The position numbers and the translations under genes were made by a program. From positions 1 through 64,000 of the forward strand of contig NZ_CAKVFS010000004.1 in NCBI RefSeq assembly GCF_934746965.1: a DNA stretch of 64,000 bases, in the 5' to 3' direction. Every line of letters begins with the position of its first letter. Position 1 is the first letter of the stretch. This stretch comes from an uncultured Methanobrevibacter sp. (lineage in GTDB: Archaea; Methanobacteriota; Methanobacteria; Methanobacteriales; Methanobacteriaceae). Under the pieces are notes generated by a model. It worked only from the letters and a program-made list of their open reading frames with translations. It ran no database searches and was not told the origin of the DNA. Shown here in pieces: positions 1-9,620 of the stretch.

Positions 1-178
1 TTTTTAGACTATCAAATGCAAAATTGGACCGAAAAACACATAAAAATCAAATAAGCCTATAAAATTTTACAGACTCTATTTAAATAATACTTATCTTGGT
101 CATGTTGGATTTAACAATGGTGTAGCTATTGTAAGTGCTCCATTTACTGAAAATGGAAAATATGTTCTTTGGGGGTCA

Positions 179-3100
179 TTGATTTCATCTGACATGATTC
201 CTGTAAATGGAACTGTAATAATTGATTCAGATCCATTAAAAAATTATGATGTTTATGTTTCTGAAAATGGTAGTGATGAAAAAGGTGATGGTTCTTTAAA
301 TAATCCATTTGCTACTATATTGAAAGCATATAATTATGCACTTTCTAAGAATACAGTAACAATTTCCATTTATGTTCTTGGAACATTGAAAGGTACCGGA
401 AATGTTAATTTAAATTTAAAATCTGACTGTAATGTTAATATTATTGGATATGACTCTGAAAATTCAAAAATAAAATTAGATGGAACTTCATTTTTAAGTA
501 TTAATGTAAATTTACTTAAATATTTTAAATTAATTAATTTAACTATATTTGGTAACAGTGATTCTGATAACTCTGTAATTTCTATTAATGGTTTTTCAAC
601 ATATGTTGATAACTGTAAGTTTATTGGACTTGATAATGTTATTTTTGGATTAAGAACTTCTAAAATTATATTAAATAACTCTAAATTTTATAATAATGAT
701 GCTGCATTTATTAATTCTGATTTTAAAGAAGATATATTTATTTGTAATTCTGAATTTATAAACAATTCTTATTCTGATGCATCATTTATTTATGGTGGTA
801 AAAATATCTATGTAGAAAATACCGTATTTGATAATAATGTTGGTGAAACTTTATTTGATGTTGGAAGGGGTAAATCTTTAAACTTTACTTTTATAAATAC
901 TATATTTTCTAATAATGACTTGCCAATGAATGTAGGTTATAATTCTAATTTATTAATTACAAATTCTTCATTTAGAAATAATGTAAGAGATATTTCAATT
1001 AATACTAAAAAATCAACTAATACATTATTAACTATAATAATAAATGACTCTAATTTCTACCAAAGTGGAGGATTTAAAATTGATAAAACATATGGAAAAT
1101 CAGTAATAACTATTGATAATTCTTCATTTATAAAAATGACAGATGCAATTATATTAGATAATGATAATGTTAAAGTTACGAACTCCATATTTTTAGATGA
1201 TATCTGTGGTGTTAATATAACTACTGGTAGTATATTTGCTTCTAGTTTTTATAATACTGAAGTAAATGCTATTTCAGGAAATATTACGTTAAATAATAAT
1301 TATTGGAATAGTATTGAACCTTCAATTAATATTTTAAATGGTGCTAATGTGGAGTGTAATTCTTGGTATGTTCCACAATTAAATTATACTCAAATTGACT
1401 CTTTGTATAATATTACCTTAAAATTATATTATTTTGATGGTAAAAATTATTCATTAGCTGATTTAAACAATGTAAACTTGTTGGATGAATATGTTAGATT
1501 TACTTCTAATATTGGTAAATTATCACCAGAATATGTTAAATTTGATTCTAATATTATAAATTCAATATTTACTCCAAGTAAAGGTACTCAGGTTATAACT
1601 GCTACTTTTGATGATGGTTTAAAATTAAAAGTAGATATTCCATTTGAATTAGGTCCTAATGAAGTCATTGTTCATGATTGGGAAGAATTAAAAGAATACT
1701 GTGAAAGAACGGATAAAAATTGGATTATTTATTTAAATGATGGTGCATATACTCCAAGTGAATATATTGGAGATCAAATTGTATTTAAAAATAATGTAAC
1801 TATTATTGGAAATCCTGGTTCTTATATTGGATGTCCTGATGGTAGTGAAGTTTTCCAAATTAATTATGTTCCTTTAATTAGTAAAATGGCTGATAATGTT
1901 GGTATTAAATTAATTGATGTTAACTTTAGAAATTTATATGTGTCTGTTGGTCCTGATGCAAAGATACTTGAAATGAGTAGTAATGTTCCTAATTTAATCC
2001 AAAATTGTACTGTTCGTGATGTTGTTAGTGATACAGGTCATGGATGTGTATTTTATCTTGAAACTGGTTATGTGGATGTGGTTGATTCTTCATTCTATAA
2101 TTGTACTACTAACTTTGGTGTTTTAAGTAATTATAATCCGACTGATGTTTATAAAGTTCACATGAAAGTTATAAATTGTACTTTCTTAGATAATTATGCT
2201 ACTGTAGAACCTGGTGCAATTAATAATTGTGGTCAATTAATTGTAATTAATTCAACATTTACTAATAACTCTGCATTCTGGTGGGCTGGTGCTATACATA
2301 CTCATTCAGAAGCTAACTCTACTTTAATTAATTCTACATTTACCAATAATGTTGCAGGATGGAATGGTGGTGCATTATACACTTACAGTTACTTACAAAT
2401 TTATAACTGTACTTTCACTGGGAATAATTGTACAACTAATAATGGTGGTGGAGCTATAGGTGCTTGTGATTATGGTTCAGCATATTATATTACAATCTAT
2501 GATTCTGCATTTATAAACAATACTAATATTTGTTGGGAAAGAGGTGGAGACTCTCCTGATGGTGTAGGTAGAGGTGGAGCTATTTCTGTTATGGATGCGG
2601 GTAGTTTAAAAATATATAATACGTTATTTGTTGGAAATCTTGCAGCTATTGGTCAAGCAATATGTGCATATTATATAGCAGGATATGGAGATTCACCAGA
2701 TATTGTATTAATTAATAATACATTTATTAATCATACAGGTACATCTGACACTGTAATTATTAGTTTAGGTCCAGATATATCTACAGGAGCTACTTTAATA
2801 AATAATACTTATATTAATGATCGTATATGTCTTAAAGACTTTAAAATAAGTTCTGAAATTAATGAAATTAATGTTGGGGAAGAAATTACAATTGATGTTT
2901 CACTTATTTTAGAAACTCCAAGACATTATGATAAAGATTTATTAGATAAAACTGTATTTTCAGTATATGTGAATAATAAGTTATATGCTACTATTCCAGC
3001 TAATTCAACTAAATTTACATTTAAATCTAATCAAGAAGGTAAATATGTAATTACAATAGTCCCAAGTTTCTATAATGGTACTTCTAATAATTTAACAGTT

Positions 3101-5539
3101 ACAGTTACTAAATTACTTGATGAAATTTGGGTGGATGTAAATGGTAATGATAATAATAGGGGATCTGAAGATTCTCCATTTGCAACTATTGAAAAAGCAT
3201 TAAAATTAGCTAATAAAAATGCAATTATTCATTTAAATCAAGGAATTCATAATATTAACAATCAATTGGTTATTAATAATGATGTAACTATTGTTGGTGA
3301 AAATAGTAATGTAATTATTAATTCAAATAGTAATGATATATTAATTGTTAATAAAGCTATTTTGAATTTAATTAATTTGACTTTTGAGAAAATTTCTTCT
3401 AGTGAATCTTTAATAAGGTCATATGGTGATTTGAATGTTGATAATTGTATTTTCACACATTTAAATGGTAAATCAATGATTGATATTAAAGGTGGTAAAG
3501 TAAATATTAAAAATACTGAAATTACTTATAATAAATATGTTGCATTATTTGATAATAGTGGTGATTTAAATGTATCTTACTCTAGTATTATTGAAAATAA
3601 TGTTTTAGTTACTGTTATGTCTGTAGGTTCAAAACATTTAGATTATAATTGGTGGGGAACTAATAATCCTTCTGAAGAAGGTATTAATTATTGGGTTATA
3701 ATGAATGTTGTTCCATCAAAAGATACATTATATATTGGAGAAATTATTACTCTAACTGTTGACTTTAAACATTATATGGATAAATTAGGAAATATTCATG
3801 AATTAAATAGTGGATTCGATGATTTTGTTAAATTTAAAGCTAGTAATGGTAATTTAAGTGATGATATTGTGTCTACAATTAATGGTAAAGTCATGGTGCA
3901 ATATACTGGTGTTTTAGAAGGTATGGATACTATTTTAATATCTTCAAGAAATCAAACTTCTGTTGTAAATGTAAATGTTATTAAAACAGTTGGCACTGTA
4001 ATTTCAATTATTTGTAGTGATATCACTGTTGGTGAACAAGAAGTAATTCTTGTTGTATTAAATGAAAATAATGCAACAGGAAATGTAACTTTGCTTATCA
4101 ATGATGTGTTAAAAGTAGTTAATATTGTAAATGGTGTAGGTAAAGTAATAATTTCTAATTTAAGTTCTGGTACATATATAGTTAAAGCAACATACAATGG
4201 AGATTATAAATATTTACCATGTTCTAACAGTGTATCATTTAAAGTAAATAAAGTTTCAACTTCTGTTGATGTAAAAATTAGTGATATTATAGTTGGTGAA
4301 GATGAATTAATTAATATAATTTTACCTAATGATGTAAATGGTATAGCTACCGTTGATGTAAATGGTAGAAATTATAATGTTGCAGTTGTTAATGGTAAAG
4401 GGTTATTAACTATTTCTAATTTGCCTGCAGGTAATTATAATATTAAAGTTAAATATTTGGGGGATAATAAATATTATTTTTGTGAAAATACTGCTAAATT
4501 CAGTGTATCTAAAATTCAATCAGATATATTTATTGAAGTTGAAGATGTTATGATTGGTCAAAAAGCTATAATTAATGTTATTTTACCAGATTATGCTACA
4601 GGTAAAGTATCTATTACTGTTGATGGTAAAGAATATATTGTTAATTCTAGATATGGTGTAGCTACTTTAACATTAAACAATTTAAGTGTTGGTAAACATA
4701 CTATTAAAGCAATTTATTTAGGTGACAATAAATATAATGTTGCTCAAAATACAACTACATTCACTGTTAAAGGTATGGAGATTAAATTAGTTGTTGATGA
4801 TCTTATTAAATACTTTGGTGGATCTCAAAGGCTTATTGCTCATTTAGTTGATGATAATGGTAATCCATTAGCTAATGCAATTGTTGTATTTTATATTAAT
4901 GGAAATTATTATAATAGAACTACTGATGCTAATGGTGATGCATCTATGGCTATTAATTTAGTTCCAGGAACTTATGATGTATCTACATCATATAAAGATA
5001 TTACTGTTAAATCTAAGGTTAATGTTAAATCTACTATTATGGGTGAAGACACAACATTATACTTCCGTAATGGAACTCAATATGTAGCTAAATTCTTAGA
5101 TTCAAATGGTAATCCATTAGTCAATAAAGAAGTTAAATTTAATATTAATGGAGTATTTTATTATAAAACTACTGATAAAGATGGTTTTGCTAGATTAAGA
5201 ATTAATTTAGATCCTAATGAGTATATTATAACTGCATATAATCCAGTTACTGGTGAAGAAAAATCAAATAAAGTTACTGTATTAACTCGTTTAATAGCAA
5301 GTGATTTAAACATGAAATATCATGATGGAAGCAAGTTTAAAATTACTCTTGTAGATGGTCATGGTAAAGTGATTGTTGGTCAAAATGTAACATTTAATGT
5401 AAATGGTGTATTTTATCAAAGAACTACTGATGCTAATGGTGTAGCTAGTTTAAATATTAATTTAATAGCTGGAAAGTATATTATTACTTCTACATATGGT
5501 GATGCTTGGGCATCAAATAAAATTACAATATCTTCATAA
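179..5539 (+). CDS. Adhesin-like protein, N-terminally incomplete
   Basis: A giant extracellular-type protein (1786 codons from TTG 179) of the methanogen adhesin-like class. Three right-handed beta-helix segments can be seen (about residues 20-400, 490-885 and 980-1180). Two open with the same signature (YVSENGS..GDGS..NPFATI near 28-46; VDVNGND..G..DSPFATI near 985), and the first and third close with NYW/NWWG motifs. They are followed by about four Ig-like repeats (GxYxIKxxYxGDxKY, about 1185-1530) and three C-terminal repeats (NGVFY.RTTDANGVASLNINL, about 1531-1786). There is no signal peptide or C-terminal anchor. The frame is open upstream to the stop at 41-43, and codons 44-178 read as plausible adhesin sequence (LYLNNTYLGHVGFNNG), but no ATG or GTG precedes TTG 179. 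The 5' end is therefore probably missing. Binding target unknown. Confidence 0.8.
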   Translation: MISSDMIPVNGTVIIDSDPLKNYDVYVSENGSDEKGDGSLNNPFATILKAYNYALSKNTVTISIYVLGTLKGTGNVNLNLKSDCNVNIIGYDSENSKIKLDGTSFLSINVNLLKYFKLINLTIFGNSDSDNSVISINGFSTYVDNCKFIGLDNVIFGLRTSKIILNNSKFYNNDAAFINSDFKEDIFICNSEFINNSYSDASFIYGGKNIYVENTVFDNNVGETLFDVGRGKSLNFTFINTIFSNNDLPMNVGYNSNLLITNSSFRNNVRDISINTKKSTNTLLTIIINDSNFYQSGGFKIDKTYGKSVITIDNSSFIKMTDAIILDNDNVKVTNSIFLDDICGVNITTGSIFASSFYNTEVNAISGNITLNNNYWNSIEPSINILNGANVECNSWYVPQLNYTQIDSLYNITLKLYYFDGKNYSLADLNNVNLLDEYVRFTSNIGKLSPEYVKFDSNIINSIFTPSKGTQVITATFDDGLKLKVDIPFELGPNEVIVHDWEELKEYCERTDKNWIIYLNDGAYTPSEYIGDQIVFKNNVTIIGNPGSYIGCPDGSEVFQINYVPLISKMADNVGIKLIDVNFRNLYVSVGPDAKILEMSSNVPNLIQNCTVRDVVSDTGHGCVFYLETGYVDVVDSSFYNCTTNFGVLSNYNPTDVYKVHMKVINCTFLDNYATVEPGAINNCGQLIVINSTFTNNSAFWWAGAIHTHSEANSTLINSTFTNNVAGWNGGALYTYSYLQIYNCTFTGNNCTTNNGGGAIGACDYGSAYYITIYDSAFINNTNICWERGGDSPDGVGRGGAISVMDAGSLKIYNTLFVGNLAAIGQAICAYYIAGYGDSPDIVLINNTFINHTGTSDTVIISLGPDISTGATLINNTYINDRICLKDFKISSEINEINVGEEITIDVSLILETPRHYDKDLLDKTVFSVYVNNKLYATIPANSTKFTFKSNQEGKYVITIVPSFYNGTSNNLTVTVTKLLDEIWVDVNGNDNNRGSEDSPFATIEKALKLANKNAIIHLNQGIHNINNQLVINNDVTIVGENSNVIINSNSNDILIVNKAILNLINLTFEKISSSESLIRSYGDLNVDNCIFTHLNGKSMIDIKGGKVNIKNTEITYNKYVALFDNSGDLNVSYSSIIENNVLVTVMSVGSKHLDYNWWGTNNPSEEGINYWVIMNVVPSKDTLYIGEIITLTVDFKHYMDKLGNIHELNSGFDDFVKFKASNGNLSDDIVSTINGKVMVQYTGVLEGMDTILISSRNQTSVVNVNVIKTVGTVISIICSDITVGEQEVILVVLNENNATGNVTLLINDVLKVVNIVNGVGKVIISNLSSGTYIVKATYNGDYKYLPCSNSVSFKVNKVSTSVDVKISDIIVGEDELINIILPNDVNGIATVDVNGRNYNVAVVNGKGLLTISNLPAGNYNIKVKYLGDNKYYFCENTAKFSVSKIQSDIFIEVEDVMIGQKAIINVILPDYATGKVSITVDGKEYIVNSRYGVATLTLNNLSVGKHTIKAIYLGDNKYNVAQNTTTFTVKGMEIKLVVDDLIKYFGGSQRLIAHLVDDNGNPLANAIVVFYINGNYYNRTTDANGDASMAINLVPGTYDVSTSYKDITVKSKVNVKSTIMGEDTTLYFRNGTQYVAKFLDSNGNPLVNKEVKFNINGVFYYKTTDKDGFARLRINLDPNEYIITAYNPVTGEEKSNKVTVLTRLIASDLNMKYHDGSKFKITLVDGHGKVIVGQNVTFNVNGVFYQRTTDANGVASLNINLIAGKYIITSTYGDAWASNKITISS

Positions 5540-5574
5540 GTAAATGATTATTAATCATTTACTTTTCTTTTTTT
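5540..5574 (+). terminator. Hairpin plus T-tract after the adhesin-like gene
   Basis: A perfect 10-bp inverted repeat, GTAAATGATT at 5540-5549 and AATCATTTAC at 5553-5562, with a 3-nt loop. It begins immediately after the TAA stop and is followed by a T-rich run (TTTTCTTTTTTT). This is read as a transcription terminator for the adhesin-like gene. Confidence 0.75.
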
Positions 5575-5643
5575 AGAAATTTTTATATAATTTAATTTAA
5601 ATAACTACTATTTTCTTGAAAATTTAAAAATAAAATCAATACA

Positions 5644-5651
5644 TTTATATA
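5644..5651 (+). promoter_or_regulatory. TATA box, probable tRNA-Ser promoter
   Basis: TTTATATA, the archaeal TATA form seen repeatedly in this window, about 96 bp before the mature tRNA. A start about 25 bp downstream would give a 5' leader of about 70 nt. That leader holds two hairpins: ATCATGTT/AACATGAT (5675-5682 with 5694-5701) and AAGTAT/ATACTT (5707-5712 with 5720-5725). Confidence 0.5.
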
Positions 5652-5746
5652 GGTGAAAAATTAGATATATGGTTATCATGTTGATTAGTGTTTAACATGA
5701 TGGGCTAAGTATTTATTTTATACTTGGTGCTATTTTAAGCAATAAT

Positions 5747-5831
5747 GCCGAGATAGTCTAGCCTGGTAAGGCGCGAGACTGGAAATCTCGTGGGAGCTTT
5801 TCCCTCCTGGGTTCAAATCCCAGTCTCGGCG
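5747..5831 (+). tRNA. tRNA-Ser(GGA)
   Basis: The acceptor arms GCCGAGA (5747-5753) and TCTCGGC (5824-5830) pair perfectly, with discriminator G at 5831 and no encoded CCA. The anticodon arm is CGAGA-CTGGAAA-TCTCG, giving anticodon GGA (reads UCC/UCU). The long variable arm (GGGAG...CTCCC type) is the class II feature of serine tRNAs, and the T loop reads GGGTTCAAATCCC. No intron is seen. It lies directly upstream of the ribosomal protein operon. Confidence 0.95.
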
Positions 5832-5913
5832 TTTATTAGTTTTTAACATACGATTTTTTAATTATTTTTTTCCACAATTATTAAATTATTTGTTAAACTG
5901 ATATTTTTGCACT

Positions 5914-6005
5914 CTTAGTTGAAATACTAAGTTTTAAATTGTTGAAAGAACTGTGTTTTGAAATCAAAACATTCGAATCTATTACTTTTGCGTCTCGTAG
6001 ATTCG
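5914..6005 (+). promoter_or_regulatory. Three tandem hairpins in the leader of the rps13 operon
   Basis: The stretch between tRNA-Ser and rps13 holds three consecutive inverted repeats: CTTAGT/ACTAAG (5914-5919, 5926-5931), GTTTTG/CAAAAC (5955-5960, 5965-5970) and CGAATCTA/TAGATTCG (5974-5981, 5998-6005). The last ends about 10 nt before the GGAGG ribosome binding site of rps13. It may be a structured 5' leader used for autoregulation of ribosomal protein synthesis, or an RNA processing region after the tRNA. The inverted repeats are seen; the function is inferred. Confidence 0.4.
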
Positions 6006-6027
6006 CTCTATAAATGGAGGTTATTTA

Positions 6028-6471
6028 ATGGAAGACGACTTTAAGCACTTGGTGCGTATTTCTAGAAAGGATGTAGATGGTAATAAAACCATTGAACAAG
6101 CTTTAACCGAAATTAAAGGTGTTGGAATATCTTTATCCACAACTATGTGCCGTACTTTAGATTTAGATTCTGAAGCACAAATAGGTTATATTGCTGATGA
6201 AGATGTTTTAAAAATTGAAGAAATTTTAGAAAACCCACAAAAATTTAACATTCCTGATTGGATGTTAAATCGTAGGGAAGATTATGAAACTGGTAAAAAT
6301 ATTCATTTAATTGAATCTGATCTTGACATGACTTTAAGAGATGATTTGAACAGGATGAAGAAAACCAGAAGTTACAAAGGTAGAAGACACGAAGCAGGAT
6401 TACCTGTTAGAGGTCAAAGAACTAAATCTACTTTCAGGAACAGTTCTTCAGTTGGTGTAAAACGTTCATAA
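6028..6471 (+). CDS. rps13: 30S ribosomal protein S13 (uS13)
   Basis: The archaeal S13 protein of the small-subunit head, which contacts tRNA and the S19 bridge region. The N-terminus ([18 protein letters not shown]) and the helix-two-turn-helix region around [13 protein letters not shown] match the family. The basic C-terminus has the [19 protein letters not shown] signature. The length of 147 aa is normal for archaea. A GGAGG site stands about 8 nt before the ATG. It is the first gene of the archaeal rps13-rps4-rps11-rpoD operon, behind a leader with three hairpins. A 92-bp AT-rich gap separates it from rps4. Confidence 0.97.
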   Translation: MEDDFKHLVRISRKDVDGNKTIEQALTEIKGVGISLSTTMCRTLDLDSEAQIGYIADEDVLKIEEILENPQKFNIPDWMLNRREDYETGKNIHLIESDLDMTLRDDLNRMKKTRSYKGRRHEAGLPVRGQRTKSTFRNSSSVGVKRS

Positions 6472-6563
6472 GCATGAGAACTTTTTTTATAATTAATATT
6501 ACTCAATAAATTTTTTCATAATGATAGTATTAATTTAATTATTTTTATAAAGGAGATGTTTTA

Positions 6564-7100
6564 ATGGGACAACCTAGAAAATCAAGGAAAAAGTATAATA
6601 CACCGCCACATCCTTGGAATGCAGAAAGAATCAAAAATGAAAATAAATTAATGACTAAATACGGCTTAAAAAATAAAAAAGAAATTTGGAAAGCTGATAC
6701 ATTAGTTAGAAGATACAGTAGGGAAGCAAGGTACCTACTTGGGTTCGATATGGACCAAATGCAAGATGAAAAATTAGAATTATTAGGACACTTAGCTAGA
6801 ACCGGTGTTTTGCCTGAAGGTGCAGCACTTGAAGATGTTTTAAACTTAACTGTTGAAGATATCTTAAGAAGAAGGTTACAAACTATTGTTTATAAAAAAG
6901 GTTTAGCTCGTACTCCTAAAGAAGCTAGAATGTTTGTTGTACATGGTCACATAACTTTAAATGGTAAAAAAATTAACTCACCAAGTTATGTTGTATTAAA
7001 AGGCCAAGAAGATGAAATTGGATTTTATCACTCCTCTCCTGTAGCTAAACAGATTGAAGAGTACAACAAAAACAAAAATGAACAAGCTAGTGAGGAATAG
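6564..7100 (+). CDS. rps4: 30S ribosomal protein S4 (uS4)
   Basis: A primary 16S rRNA-binding protein of the 30S body. The archaeal N-terminus starts [18 protein letters not shown], followed by the S4 domain with an RNA-binding alpha-L motif near residues 105-150 ([13 protein letters not shown]...[24 protein letters not shown]). The acidic C-terminal tail ([13 protein letters not shown]) is typical of this group. The length of 178 aa is normal. AAGGAG lies 8-9 nt upstream of the ATG. The rps11 start follows the stop by 11 bp, so the two are co-transcribed. Confidence 0.97.
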   Translation: MGQPRKSRKKYNTPPHPWNAERIKNENKLMTKYGLKNKKEIWKADTLVRRYSREARYLLGFDMDQMQDEKLELLGHLARTGVLPEGAALEDVLNLTVEDILRRRLQTIVYKKGLARTPKEARMFVVHGHITLNGKKINSPSYVVLKGQEDEIGFYHSSPVAKQIEEYNKNKNEQASEE

Positions 7101-7111
7101 AGGGTGTAATT

Positions 7112-7504
7112 ATGGCAAAAGATGAAAAATGGGGTATAGCTAATATTTACTCATCATTCAATAACACTATTATTACTGTAACAGATATTACTGGTGCTGA
7201 AACCATTTCTCAATGGTCTGGTGGAAAAGTTGTTCGTGCAGATAGGCAACAAGCTTCACCTTTCGCAGCTATGGCTGCAGCAACTAGAATAGCTGATGAT
7301 GCTAAAGAAAAAGGATTTGTTGGCTTACATATTAGGGTAAGAGCTCCTGGTGGAAATGGACCTAGAAGTCCAGGACCTGGTGCACAAGCTACTATTCGTG
7401 CTTTAGCAAGAGCTGGAATTAAAATTGGTAAAATAGAAGATATTACTCCTATTCCTCACGATGGTACTGGAAGACCTGGTGGTAAAAGAGGAAGAAGAGT
7501 CTAA
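7112..7504 (+). CDS. rps11: 30S ribosomal protein S11 (uS11)
   Basis: A platform protein of the 30S subunit. The central block [20 protein letters not shown] and the C-terminal segments [20 protein letters not shown] and THPIPHDG-like [19 protein letters not shown] are the family signatures. The length of 130 aa fits archaeal S11. GGGTGTAAT before the ATG serves as ribosome binding site. It is separated from rps4 by 11 bp and from rpoD by 12 bp within one operon. Confidence 0.97.
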   Translation: MAKDEKWGIANIYSSFNNTIITVTDITGAETISQWSGGKVVRADRQQASPFAAMAAATRIADDAKEKGFVGLHIRVRAPGGNGPRSPGPGAQATIRALARAGIKIGKIEDITPIPHDGTGRPGGKRGRRV

Positions 7505-7516
7505 GAAGGGTTTAAT

Positions 7517-8341
7517 ATGGAGATAGAAGTTAAAAGTCAAACAGATGATGAAATTGTTTTCATTGTCCGTGATGTAGAAGTACCTTTTATAAATGCTATT
7601 AGAAGATCTGCAATGGTAAATGTACCTAAAATAGCTATTGAAGATGTAAATATCATGAGAAATGATTCTGCTATGTTTAATGAGGTACTTGCTCATAGAC
7701 TTGGTTTAACTCCTTTAGTTTCTAACATTGATGCAATTGAAGGTTTACCTTTACCTGGTGATGAAGATTACGAGGAAAATAATAGTGTCATGTTTTCTTT
7801 AGTGGAAGAAGGACCTAAAGTTGTTTATTCTAAGGATTTAATATCTTCAGACTCAAAAATTAAACCAGTATATGATACCATTCCTTTAGTAAAACTTAAA
7901 GAAGGAGAAAAACTTAATATTGAAGCAATTGCAAGAGTTGGTTATGGAAAAGAACATGCTAAATGGATGCCAACTACTGTTTGTGTTTATAAACAATATC
8001 CTGAAATTACTTTTAATGATGATATGGATATTGATTATGATTGTGCTAATGCATGCCCAAGAGGTGTTTTAAAATCTGATAAAAGATCTAAAGAAATTAA
8101 GATTTTAGACATTGAAAATTGTAGCATGTGTAAAAGTTGCGTAAGAGCTTCAATTAGAAATAGCCAATCTGAAGGAAAAGATGAAAGCTATATCAATGTA
8201 GGGTATCATGAAAATGATTTTATATTTAGAATAGAAACTGATGGATCAATGCCTCCTAAAGAAATTTTATTACAAGCTTGTGATAAATTAGGTGAAAAAG
8301 CAGATAAGTTTATCAGATTTAGTGAAGGAGGAAGTGAATAA
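7517..8341 (+). CDS. rpoD: DNA-directed RNA polymerase subunit D (Rpo3)
   Basis: The archaeal homologue of bacterial alpha and eukaryotic Rpb3. With subunits L, N and P it forms the assembly platform of RNA polymerase. The N-terminal dimerisation signature (RDVEVPFINAIRRSAMVNVPKIAIEDV, residues 18-44) is clear. The inserted ferredoxin-like domain (about 165-225) has Cys176 and Cys180 followed by Pro, then Cys202, Cys205 and Cys208 in CxxCxxC. That is enough for one [4Fe-4S] cluster but not two. The stop overlaps the start of rpl18e by one base (TAATG), indicating translational coupling. Length 274 aa. Confidence 0.96.
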   Translation: MEIEVKSQTDDEIVFIVRDVEVPFINAIRRSAMVNVPKIAIEDVNIMRNDSAMFNEVLAHRLGLTPLVSNIDAIEGLPLPGDEDYEENNSVMFSLVEEGPKVVYSKDLISSDSKIKPVYDTIPLVKLKEGEKLNIEAIARVGYGKEHAKWMPTTVCVYKQYPEITFNDDMDIDYDCANACPRGVLKSDKRSKEIKILDIENCSMCKSCVRASIRNSQSEGKDESYINVGYHENDFIFRIETDGSMPPKEILLQACDKLGEKADKFIRFSEGGSE

Positions 8342-8706
8342 TGGTTAAGAAAATTATCAAAACAAATCCTAACCTTATTGAACTTATTAATAAACTTAAT
8401 AAAAAATCAAAAACTGAAAATGCAGCTATTTGGAAAGATGTTGCTAATAGACTTGGAAGGTCTAACAGAAGAACAGCAGAAGTAAATTTATCAGATATTG
8501 CAAGGTATGCAAATGCTGATGAAACTGTTTTAGTACCTGGAAAAGTATTATCTAATGGTAATTTAACAGAAAAAGTAAATGTTGCAGCATTTAAATTCTC
8601 ACAAAAAGCACAAGAAAAAATTGAAAGTGCTGGTGGAGAATGCATCTCAATTGATGATATAATGGAATCTAATCCAAAAGGAAGCAACATTAGAATCATG
8701 GAATAA
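8341..8706 (+). CDS. rpl18e: 50S ribosomal protein L18e (eL18)
   Basis: An archaeal/eukaryotic large-subunit protein without a bacterial ortholog by name, of the L15/L18e fold. Conserved blocks are NPNLIELINKL near the N-terminus, WKDVANRLGRSNR near residues 31-43 and the C-terminal VNVAAFKFSQKAQEKIESAGG. The length of 121 aa is normal. The ATG shares one base with the rpoD stop, so translation is coupled. It sits in the expected place between rpoD and rpl13. Confidence 0.96.
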   Translation: MVKKIIKTNPNLIELINKLNKKSKTENAAIWKDVANRLGRSNRRTAEVNLSDIARYANADETVLVPGKVLSNGNLTEKVNVAAFKFSQKAQEKIESAGGECISIDDIMESNPKGSNIRIME

Positions 8707-8724
8707 GATGGATGTGTTGTTATT

Positions 8725-9147
8725 ATGATTATTGACGGAGAAGGATGCGTTTTAGGAAGATTAGCTAGTATAACTAGTAAAAATCTCTTAGAAGGTGAAG
8801 AAGTAGTAATTCTTAATGCTGAAAAGATTATGATTACTGGTAATAAGGATTGGGCTTATGCAAAATATAAACAAAGAGTGGACAGAGCAAGTATTTCTAA
8901 CCCTCGTGATTTAGGTCCTAAATATCCTAGAAGGCCAGATGATATATTCAGAAGAACTGTAAGAGGAATGTTACCTTATAAAAAATCTAAAGGTAGGGTT
9001 GCTTTCAAAGGTTTAAAAGCATATGTCGGAGTACCTGAAGAATATGCTGATGCTGATTTTGTTGCAGTTCCAGAAGCAGAATACAACAACCTTAAAAAAG
9101 GTATTGAATTAGGTGAAGTTTCTAAACTTTTAGGAGCTACCTTTTAG
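8725..9147 (+). CDS. rpl13: 50S ribosomal protein L13 (uL13)
   Basis: A large-subunit assembly protein. The sequence starts [13 protein letters not shown] and carries the archaeal L13 core [18 protein letters not shown], plus the basic block [23 protein letters not shown]. The length of 140 aa is normal. GGATGTG precedes the ATG. It is 18 bp after rpl18e and about 18 bp before rps9, in the conserved rpl18e-rpl13-rps9 order. Confidence 0.96.
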   Translation: MIIDGEGCVLGRLASITSKNLLEGEEVVILNAEKIMITGNKDWAYAKYKQRVDRASISNPRDLGPKYPRRPDDIFRRTVRGMLPYKKSKGRVAFKGLKAYVGVPEEYADADFVAVPEAEYNNLKKGIELGEVSKLLGATF

Positions 9148-9165
9148 ATAAACGGGTGTGTGATT

Positions 9166-9567
9166 ATGGTTAAAGTTATTCATACAAGTGGAAAACGTAA
9201 AACAGCTATCGCAAGAGGTACTGTTCAAGAAGGAACTGGTAAAGTAAGAATAAACAGGATTCCTTTAGAACTTTATTCCCCAGAACTCGCTAACTTAAAA
9301 TTACAAGAACCATTAAAATTAGCTGGAGATTTGGCTAATGAAGTGGACATCAACATTCATGTTGTTGGTGGTGGAGTAATGGGTCAATCTGAAGCTGCAC
9401 GTATGGTAATTGCTAAAGGACTCGTTCAATGGTCTCAAGACATGAATTTAAAAGATAAATTCATACACTACGACAGAACTATGTTAGTAGGTGACCCAAG
9501 ACGTTCTGAACCTAAAAAATATGGTGGTCCTGGAGCAAGAGCACGTAAACAAAAAAGTTACAGATAA
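9166..9567 (+). CDS. rps9: 30S ribosomal protein S9 (uS9)
   Basis: A small-subunit protein whose C-terminal tail reaches the P-site tRNA. The sequence begins [17 protein letters not shown] and ends with the basic tail [14 protein letters not shown], as in archaeal S9. The ATG at 9166 is chosen over the in-frame GTG at 9160 because it gives the family N-terminus (133 aa) and correct spacing to the upstream GGTGTGTGAT. A T-rich stretch follows the stop, but rpoN starts 53 bp later, so transcription probably continues. Confidence 0.95.
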   Translation: MVKVIHTSGKRKTAIARGTVQEGTGKVRINRIPLELYSPELANLKLQEPLKLAGDLANEVDINIHVVGGGVMGQSEAARMVIAKGLVQWSQDMNLKDKFIHYDRTMLVGDPRRSEPKKYGGPGARARKQKSYR

Positions 9568-9620
9568 TTTTTTTCTGTACTTTTATAATTTTTATTTAAA
9601 AAATTAAAAAGATGATATAA

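Noticed and set aside
6472..6563. 92-bp gap between rps13 and rps4 as a separate promoter or RNA
   Set aside because: It has a rough inverted repeat (ATTAATATTACT near 6495, AGTATTAAT near 6526) but with mismatches; too weak to claim beyond AT-rich chance.
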